Shown here: positions 7,343 through 11,024 of the stretch, one piece after another
Layout: each line of letters begins with the position of its first letter
Position numbering within the stretch: the first letter of the stretch is position 1
NCBI GenBank assembly: GCA_013813605.1
Contig: JACCRL010000116.1
Coordinates: 1 to 11,024 of the forward strand
Reading direction: 5' to 3'
DNA length: 11,024 bases
Source: Gemmatimonadaceae bacterium
GTDB lineage: Bacteria > Gemmatimonadota > Gemmatimonadetes > Gemmatimonadales > Gemmatimonadaceae
The notes under the pieces: generated by a model
The model's database searches: none
What the model was told of the DNA's origin: nothing
The model's input: the letters and a program-made list of their open reading frames with translations, nothing else
Made by a program: the position numbers and the translations under genes

Positions 7343-8287
7343 GTGTCCGACAAATTACTTTCCATGATTCTTCGCCGCCTTACCCGTTTTGGATTGGCTG
7401 CAGGCCTCTCGGCAACAGGTGCCTGTGGAGGCGATCGCGAGAACGTGCCAGTGCCGCCTGTCGTGGCGTCGTCCACCACCCCTGTAATCCAGGTACCGCC
7501 AACCAGCAACAGGAACTGGAAGGTCGAGGCGGGTCCGGTCATGCTCGCCGCAACGGAACAGAATGGTGACAGCGGCGTGATCATTCTTCCGGAAGTCACC
7601 GACAGCGTGATGCGCCTGGACTCAGTTCCCGATGCGCAGATCGTACGCTATGCGATGGATCTCTTCGCGCGCGAGGGAAAGGTCGGCACCGCGTCGGTGA
7701 CTGTTTTCCGCCAGACGTACGGTGGGGAATGTCGCGGCTGGCCAGCCGCAACCATGGTACGGTCCGCGCCCACGGGCTGGAACATTGGATTTGCAGCTGG
7801 TCGGGTACAACCGATTGCACTCGATTCGATCGAAGGACTTTCCCGCGTGGATTCTGCGGCGACGACCGCCACGCTCGCTAGGCTTGCCGCACTCTTGCCA
7901 GTTGCCCCCGACAGGGCTTTTCGCGGACTGCCCTTCAGGGTCCGGGGCGCCTACTCGTTTGAATACGATTCGGTACAGGTCCTTGTCGGCGACATCATTC
8001 GCAGCATCAACCAGGAGGCGAGCCCGCGAGTCGAGCACCTGCTGCTGATTGCCGAGAAAAAAACCAGAGGCGCGCCTTACACTCTTGCCTATTTCACCCG
8101 GAACGCTCACAGGGAAGAATTGGTGCAGCTGACTGAAATCCTTGCTGCCATCAGAACCGGTTCGCCGCCTCGTCCGGTGCTGGTTGTCAATCTCATCTAC
8201 GGTGAAGGCGGAAGATTTGGTCTGCTCGAGCGCGTTTCTGCCGGACGGTGGAAGATGACATGGAAGAGCGCATACACGGGCTGCTGA
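7343..8287 (+). CDS. Unrecognised probable lipoprotein
   Basis: A 314-residue protein I do not recognise. From the GTG start, residues 8-27 look like a signal peptide (RR pair, hydrophobic FGLAAGLSATGA) ending at Cys28 in ACGGDREN, which suggests a lipoprotein; the lipobox TGAC is not ideal. A Pro/Thr/Ser-rich linker (35-55) follows, as is common after a lipid anchor. The rest looks like a soluble alpha/beta domain with an internal Cys130, and Cys314 is the last residue. ATG at 7364 (seven codons in) is an equally plausible start and puts the lipid cysteine at 21, a more typical signal length. No Shine-Dalgarno sequence is seen at either start. It is divergent from the transporter and converges on the NIF3-family gene, six bases separating the stops. 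Codon usage resembles its neighbours. Function unknown. Confidence 0.75.
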   Translation: MSDKLLSMILRRLTRFGLAAGLSATGACGGDRENVPVPPVVASSTTPVIQVPPTSNRNWKVEAGPVMLAATEQNGDSGVIILPEVTDSVMRLDSVPDAQIVRYAMDLFAREGKVGTASVTVFRQTYGGECRGWPAATMVRSAPTGWNIGFAAGRVQPIALDSIEGLSRVDSAATTATLARLAALLPVAPDRAFRGLPFRVRGAYSFEYDSVQVLVGDIIRSINQEASPRVEHLLLIAEKKTRGAPYTLAYFTRNAHREELVQLTEILAAIRTGSPPRPVLVVNLIYGEGGRFGLLERVSAGRWKMTWKSAYTGC

Positions 8288-8293
8288 GATCGA

Positions 8294-9076
8294 CTAGAGG
8301 CCCGTCGGTGCGTCGATGAAAGTGGACGGAATCGAAAACTTCTTCGAAAGGTGTTCGCCGAGTGCACGAACACCCAGCGTTTCCGTCGCATAGTGGCCGG
8401 CATACATCACGGTCAAACCTTTCTCTTCGGATTGCACCGCCGTCCAGTGCGGTCCCTCGCCGACGATCAGCGTGTCGATCCCCGCACTCTCGGCCTCCTT
8501 CAGGGTCTCCGCCGATGCTCCGGATCCAGTGCAGATTGCCCAGCGTCTGGTTTGCCGTCTGTCAGTGATCCCGCCGATCACGGCGTGCGTTCCATGTGAA
8601 GCGCTGAATTTCCGCACGCGGTCAGCAAGCTCTGTGGTTTCGACATCCGTCGTTCCCTGGACTCCGATGTCAATCTCCCTGAATCGCGCGAAGCCCGCCG
8701 AAGGCTTGAGGCCGAGCTCCCGGGCGAGGAGCGCGTTGTTGCCGAGGGATGGATGTCGGTCGAGCGGGAGGTGTGAGGCGTAAACCGCGATGTCATTTTC
8801 GAGCAGCATGCGCAATTTCGCGTACGCGCGGCCGGTGTGAGGTTCGAGGCCGCTCCAGAACATTCCGTGGTGGACGACGAGGAGGTTAGCTGCTGCTGCC
8901 ATTGTCCCCTCGATGGAGCGAATCGAGAAATCAACCGCTACCGCGATCCCCTTCACCGGACCGGTATTCTCGAACTGGAGTCCATTCAACGCGTTCGGGT
9001 AATCGGGGGTGGAAGCGGTGTCGAGCAGCTCGTCAGCATGATCCACGAGCGCCTGAAGGGCGGGCAGTTTTTTCAA
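8294..9076 (-). CDS. NIF3/YbgI-family dinuclear metal-centre protein
   Basis: A 260-residue protein of the NIF3-like (DUF34, YbgI) family, cytosolic proteins that form toroidal hexamers with a two-metal site. They are often annotated GTP cyclohydrolase I type 2, but their true activity is unsettled. Family motifs appear in order: NALNGLQ (28-34), VVHHGMFW (67-74) with H69 and H70, ASHLPLDRHPSLGNN (100-114) with D106, GEGPHWTA (206-213), and AGHYATETLG (226-235) with H228 and E232. The H-x3-E spacing matches the metal ligands of E. coli YbgI as I recall them. The length is that of the short form, without the PII-like domain inserted in longer members. The start is TTG (9074-9076); no in-frame ATG or GTG was found upstream. 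It follows parB on the same strand after 115 nt. Confidence 0.92.
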   Translation of the reverse strand: MKKLPALQALVDHADELLDTASTPDYPNALNGLQFENTGPVKGIAVAVDFSIRSIEGTMAAAANLLVVHHGMFWSGLEPHTGRAYAKLRMLLENDIAVYASHLPLDRHPSLGNNALLARELGLKPSAGFARFREIDIGVQGTTDVETTELADRVRKFSASHGTHAVIGGITDRRQTRRWAICTGSGASAETLKEAESAGIDTLIVGEGPHWTAVQSEEKGLTVMYAGHYATETLGVRALGEHLSKKFSIPSTFIDAPTGL

Positions 9077-9191
9077 GGCGACTCGTTCCCGAACAGCATA
9101 TTTGTGTGGATAATGACGCCTGTGGAAGTGGAGGACATTTCGTAATCCATTGTCTCTAAAGGATTTACGCGATAGTTTATAACCGTGTCGA
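9077..9191. promoter_or_regulatory. AT-rich gap between parB and the NIF3-family gene
   Basis: This 115-nt gap is clearly more AT-rich than its surroundings around 9136-9184. It holds a DnaA box (listed separately). On the minus strand it has a -10-like TATGCT (plus 9095-9100) about 18 nt before the NIF3-family TTG, and a TATAAA stretch near 9176-9181. An imperfect inverted repeat (9141-9148 with 9161-9169, one bulged base, 12-nt loop) lacks a following T-run, so it is not a typical terminator. It probably holds a promoter for the NIF3-family gene, but no good -35 is visible. Confidence 0.35.
9105..9113 (-). promoter_or_regulatory. Perfect DnaA box (TTATCCACA)
   Basis: The minus strand reads TTATCCACA, the exact nine-base high-affinity DnaA box of E. 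coli-type origins. It falls in the non-coding gap between parB and the NIF3-family gene, between the -10-like TATGCT and where a -35 would sit. It may control transcription by DnaA or titrate it. A single box is not an origin: I see no second perfect box nearby; TGTGGAAGT about ten bases further is only a partial match. Confidence 0.5.
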
Positions 9192-10079
9192 TTACTCCGG
9201 GGTGCGCATCAACTCCATAATTCGTTCGAGGTCGTCCGGGGAGTAGAATCGAATGGAGATTGATCCGTGATCGTCCGCGCCAACGACCAGCGTCACGTCC
9301 GTCTGGAAGTGCCTTCGCAATCGGTCTTCGATTCGCTTGACCTCCGGTTGCCGGAGATCGGTCTTCATTGGTCTTCCCGGACGCTTGCCCGTTCGTGTTC
9401 CAACTTCTTCCCGCAGGCGACGCTCCACTTCGCGCACGGTCAGTCCGTTCGCAACGATCTCTTTCGCCAGTGCGATGATTCTTCCCTCGTCCTCCAGCGA
9501 CAGCAGCGGCTTTGCATGTCCGAGGGTGATCTCACCATTCCGCAGCATCTTGCGGACGACTTCGGGGAGCTGAAGCACGCGCAGCATGTTCGCAACGGTG
9601 GTTCGGTCCTTCCCGACCCGTTCCGCGACCTCCTGTTGGGTGAGACCGAAGTCGTGCACCAGCTGCTGATAGCCCTCTGCTTCCTCGATCGGGTTCAGGT
9701 CACTCCGCTGGAGATTCTCCACCAGGGCCAGAGTGAGAATCGCTTTGTCGTCGATGTCCTTGATGATCGCCGGGATCTCCTTCCATCCGAGCTCGGTCGC
9801 GGCTCGCAGCCGGCGTTCACCAGCGATCAGCTCGAAGCCCCCTTTTTGAGACCGGCGTCTCACGGTGATCGGCTGAAGCAGGCCGTTGGCTTCGATACTT
9901 ACGCGTAGCTCGGCCAGCTGGTCAGCGCGGAATTCCTGCCGGGGCTGGTAAGGATTTGGCCCGATCTGGCTGATCGGAATCACTTTAAGGGCGCCCTCAT
10001 CGCTCGATTCGAGTCCGCCGCCGGCGCCGAGCAGCGCTTCCAGGCCGCGGCCAAGGCGTCGTGGTTTTTCAGTGGCCAT
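9192..10079 (-). CDS. parB: Chromosome-partitioning protein ParB
   Basis: A 295-residue ParB, the CTP-dependent clamp that loads at parS, spreads on DNA and recruits SMC for chromosome segregation. The N-terminal RRLGRGLEALLG (7-18) is the typical ParA-stimulating tail. The ParB/Srx domain runs from about 32 to 125, with NPYQPR (42-47), the CTP-binding box GERRLRAA (87-94) and ENLQRSDLNP (121-130). A helix-turn-helix follows (LTQQEVAERVGKDRTTVANM, 146-165), then the basic linker TGKRPGRP and a C-terminal dimerisation domain (about 245-292). Length and domain order are normal for a chromosomal ParB. The ATG at 10077-10079 is fixed by a strong Shine-Dalgarno sequence, AGGAG, six bases upstream inside the end of parA. 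The two genes overlap by 11 nt, so they are surely co-transcribed and probably translationally coupled. Confidence 0.98.
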   Translation of the reverse strand: MATEKPRRLGRGLEALLGAGGGLESSDEGALKVIPISQIGPNPYQPRQEFRADQLAELRVSIEANGLLQPITVRRRSQKGGFELIAGERRLRAATELGWKEIPAIIKDIDDKAILTLALVENLQRSDLNPIEEAEGYQQLVHDFGLTQQEVAERVGKDRTTVANMLRVLQLPEVVRKMLRNGEITLGHAKPLLSLEDEGRIIALAKEIVANGLTVREVERRLREEVGTRTGKRPGRPMKTDLRQPEVKRIEDRLRRHFQTDVTLVVGADDHGSISIRFYSPDDLERIMELMRTPE

Positions 10080-10857
10080 CGTGCTCTCCTTTTGAAGTGC
10101 GCTCGATAAGCTCCTTCGCCACCGCCATGTATGCCTGGGCGCCTGCGGAGGCGATGTCGTAAAGAATTATCGGTTTGCCAAAGCTCGGCGCCTCGGCGAG
10201 CCGCACATTGCGCGGGACTACGTTCCTGAAAACTTTGGGTCCGAAATACTCCCTCGCGTCCTCGGCGACCTGCCGCGAGAGGTTGAGACGTGCGTCGTAC
10301 ATTGTCAGCAGGACCCCGTCGATGCCAAGCGTCTTGTTCACGCTGTGCTGCACGCGGTGCACGGTATTCAGCAGCTGCGAGAGTCCCTCGAGGGCGTAGT
10401 ACTCGCACTGAAGCGGGATGAGAAGCGCATCGGCGGCCGCCAGCATATTGATAGTGATGAGCCCGAGTGAGGGCGGGCAGTCGATGATGATGTAATCGTA
10501 TTCGTCCTCGAGTGGCGCGATTGCCTCACGCATCGTCTGCTCCCTCCCCGGCTTGTCCACGAGCTCTACCTCGACTGCGGCGAGGTCCGGTGTCGCTGCA
10601 ATTATGTCCAGCTTGGGAAACTGAACATTCCGCTGGCGTGCTGAACGCATGTCCGAATTGCCGATCAGGACGTCGTAAAGAGTGAGAGGCGTGTCCTCAC
10701 GCTTGAGACCGATCCCACTCGTAGCGTTGCCTTGGGGATCGCCGTCGACCAGAAGTGTGCGTTGCTCTGCGGCGGCGAGGCTTGCGGCCAGGTTTACTGC
10801 GGTTGTGGTCTTGCCGACGCCACCTTTCTGGTTGGCGATCGCGATTATTCTTGCCAC
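10069..10857 (-). CDS. parA: Chromosome-partitioning ATPase ParA (Soj)
   Basis: A 262-residue ParA/Soj ATPase. In the family, ATP-bound dimers bind DNA non-specifically and ParB-parS complexes follow the resulting gradient, moving origins apart. The deviant Walker A KGGVGKTT (11-18) includes the signature lysine K11 and K16. The A' motif LLVDGDPQGNAT (35-46) holds D40, and Walker B IIIDCPPS (123-130) holds D126. VPRNVRLAEAPSFGKPI (214-230) is the usual C-terminal family block. The protein lacks an N-terminal helix-turn-helix, so it is the small chromosomal (Soj) type, not the larger P1-type plasmid ParA. The start is GTG (10855-10857), with no Shine-Dalgarno sequence ahead. It overlaps parB by 11 nt. 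Two parS-like palindromes lie 45-88 nt upstream. Confidence 0.97.
   Translation of the reverse strand: MARIIAIANQKGGVGKTTTAVNLAASLAAAEQRTLLVDGDPQGNATSGIGLKREDTPLTLYDVLIGNSDMRSARQRNVQFPKLDIIAATPDLAAVEVELVDKPGREQTMREAIAPLEDEYDYIIIDCPPSLGLITINMLAAADALLIPLQCEYYALEGLSQLLNTVHRVQHSVNKTLGIDGVLLTMYDARLNLSRQVAEDAREYFGPKVFRNVVPRNVRLAEAPSFGKPIILYDIASAGAQAYMAVAKELIERTSKGEHDGH
10086..10090 (-). promoter_or_regulatory. Shine-Dalgarno sequence of parB inside parA
   Basis: On the minus strand AAAAGGAGAGCACG precedes the parB ATG, with AGGAG six bases before the start. It is the only textbook ribosome binding site I find in the window. It lies within the last codons of parA, which supports the parB start and coupling of the two genes. 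Confidence 0.8.
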
Positions 10858-10879
10858 TTGGCTGGGTTGGGGACCCGTT

Positions 10880-10908
10880 AATCTAGCCCCTCAGTCTCAC
10901 AGTTTCCA
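10880..10908 (-). promoter_or_regulatory. Candidate parA promoter overlapping a parS-like site
   Basis: On the minus strand TAGATT (plus 10880-10885) matches the -10 consensus at four of six positions. At exactly 17 nt spacing TGGAAA (plus 10903-10908) matches the -35 at four of six. This -35 lies wholly inside the first parS-like palindrome. The transcript would start near 10873, giving a leader of about 16 nt with no Shine-Dalgarno sequence. Each hexamer is weak alone; spacing and location support the call. Confidence 0.4.
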
Positions 10909-10917
10909 CGTGGAAAC
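10902..10917. promoter_or_regulatory. parS-like site 1 (perfect 16-bp palindrome)
   Basis: GTTTCCACGTGGAAAC is a perfect 16-bp inverted repeat centred on CACGTG, the invariant core of bacterial parS. Compared with the widely conserved TGTTTCACGTGAAACA it differs at three positions in each half (G, T and C instead of T, G and T at -8, -7 and -4); at -4 a C is also found in the left half of the B. subtilis site. Its place just upstream of parAB makes ParB the obvious ligand. Confidence 0.75.
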
Positions 10918-10929
10918 AGGGACACACAA

Positions 10930-10945
10930 CGTTCCACGTGGAAAC
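10930..10945. promoter_or_regulatory. parS-like site 2
   Basis: CGTTCCACGTGGAAAC has its CACGTG centre 28 bp from that of the first site. Its left half CGTTCCAC is one base from the B. subtilis half-site TGTTCCAC; its right half is identical to that of site 1. Two such sites within 44 bp of non-coding DNA, directly before parA, make chance unlikely and support a parS pair. Confidence 0.75.
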
Positions 10946-10948
10946 CTC

Positions 10949-11024
10949 TTATCTAACGGCCGGGTTGAACCGCCATCTGGTACTCACCTCGACGGCGAGC
11001 GTCTGCTCCCCAGGATTGACCGGC
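10949..11024 (-). CDS. C-terminal end of an unidentified gene, perhaps a SIMPL-domain protein (cut by window edge)
   Basis: The minus strand has an open frame entering from the right edge and ending at TAA (10949-10951). The visible 24 residues contain NPGEQTLAVEVSTRWRF. Third codon positions are mostly G or C (18 of 24), unlike the neighbouring frame, supporting this frame. A PGEQ turn followed by an alternating beta-strand at the very C-terminus resembles the end of SIMPL (DUF541) periplasmic proteins, but so short a piece allows only a guess. It is not rsmG, the gene often found ahead of parA in other bacteria. The stop lies 91 nt before the parA start, with both parS-like sites between. 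Confidence 0.45.
   Translation of the reverse strand, partial: PVNPGEQTLAVEVSTRWRFNPAVR

Noticed and set aside
8588-8603. CGTTCCATGTGAAGCG, a third parS-like sequence (12 of 16 matches to the B. subtilis site).
   Set aside because: The CACGTG core is broken (CATGTG), it is not palindromic, and it lies in the NIF3-family coding sequence, so chance similarity is likely.
9141-9169. Inverted repeat CGTAATCC...GGATTTACG after parB, considered as a terminator.
   Set aside because: The stem is short, AT-rich and has a bulged base, the loop is 12 nt, and no T-run follows on the parB strand.
10549-10561. TTGTCCACG within parA as a second DnaA box.
   Set aside because: It matches TTATCCACA at seven of nine positions and lies in coding sequence encoding a normal ParA segment.
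10953-11024. Alternative frame for the right-edge gene tail, ending at TAG (10955-10957).
   Set aside because: Its third positions are only about half G or C, unlike the other genes, and its residues look like an out-of-frame reading; the frame ending at TAA fits better.
1-11024. Searched by eye for CRISPR repeats, transposase genes, insertion-sequence ends, tRNA or rRNA genes, toxin-antitoxin pairs and defence genes.
   Set aside because: None seen; gaps between genes are all 134 nt or shorter, and every long gene has a housekeeping, envelope or transport assignment or resembles its neighbours in composition.

Overview
The window looks like ordinary chromosomal DNA from a GC-rich, Gram-negative-type bacterium. 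A GWxTD-family lipoprotein, other probable lipoproteins, a bacterial-type Ser/Thr kinase and the general gene style fit Gemmatimonadota or a similar environmental phylum. That placement is inferred from gene content, not measured. Nearly all of the sequence is coding. I see no insertion sequence, phage gene, CRISPR array, tRNA or rRNA, and no clear sign of recent transfer.

Layout, left to right. (1) The first 133 codons of a Ser/Thr protein kinase on the minus strand (1-400) run off the left edge. (2) Divergent from it on the plus strand are a GWxTD-type lipoprotein (450-1829) and, 27 nt later, DNA polymerase I (1857-4799). (3) On the minus strand, meeting polA tail to tail with one base between stops, is a translationally coupled pair: a UMF1-type major facilitator transporter (7208 down to 5766) followed by a PlsC-like acyltransferase (5769 down to 4801). 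(4) Divergent from the transporter is an unrecognised lipoprotein-like gene (7343-8287), which converges with a NIF3/YbgI-family gene (9076 down to 8294). (5) The right end holds the chromosome-partitioning pair parA (10857 down to 10069) and parB (10079 down to 9192), overlapping by 11 nt. Two parS-like palindromes lie just upstream of parA. Beyond them is the extreme C-terminus of another minus-strand gene, perhaps a SIMPL-domain protein.

How it works together. ParA and ParB with the parS-like sites form a chromosome segregation module. One palindrome overlaps the best candidate parA -35 element, so ParB may repress its own operon. A perfect DnaA box in the gap between parB and the NIF3-family gene fits an origin-proximal location but does not prove an origin here. 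Polymerase I keeps all its polymerase catalytic residues. Its 3'-5' exonuclease domain carries an Asp-to-Glu change at a metal-ligand position and an insertion of about 69 residues. The remaining genes concern the envelope, lipids or transport and show no clear joint pathway.

No convincing new multi-gene system is present. The points most worth a second look are the parS/parA promoter overlap, the altered exonuclease motif, the DnaA box, and several genes with a -10-like hexamer almost touching the start codon and no Shine-Dalgarno sequence.
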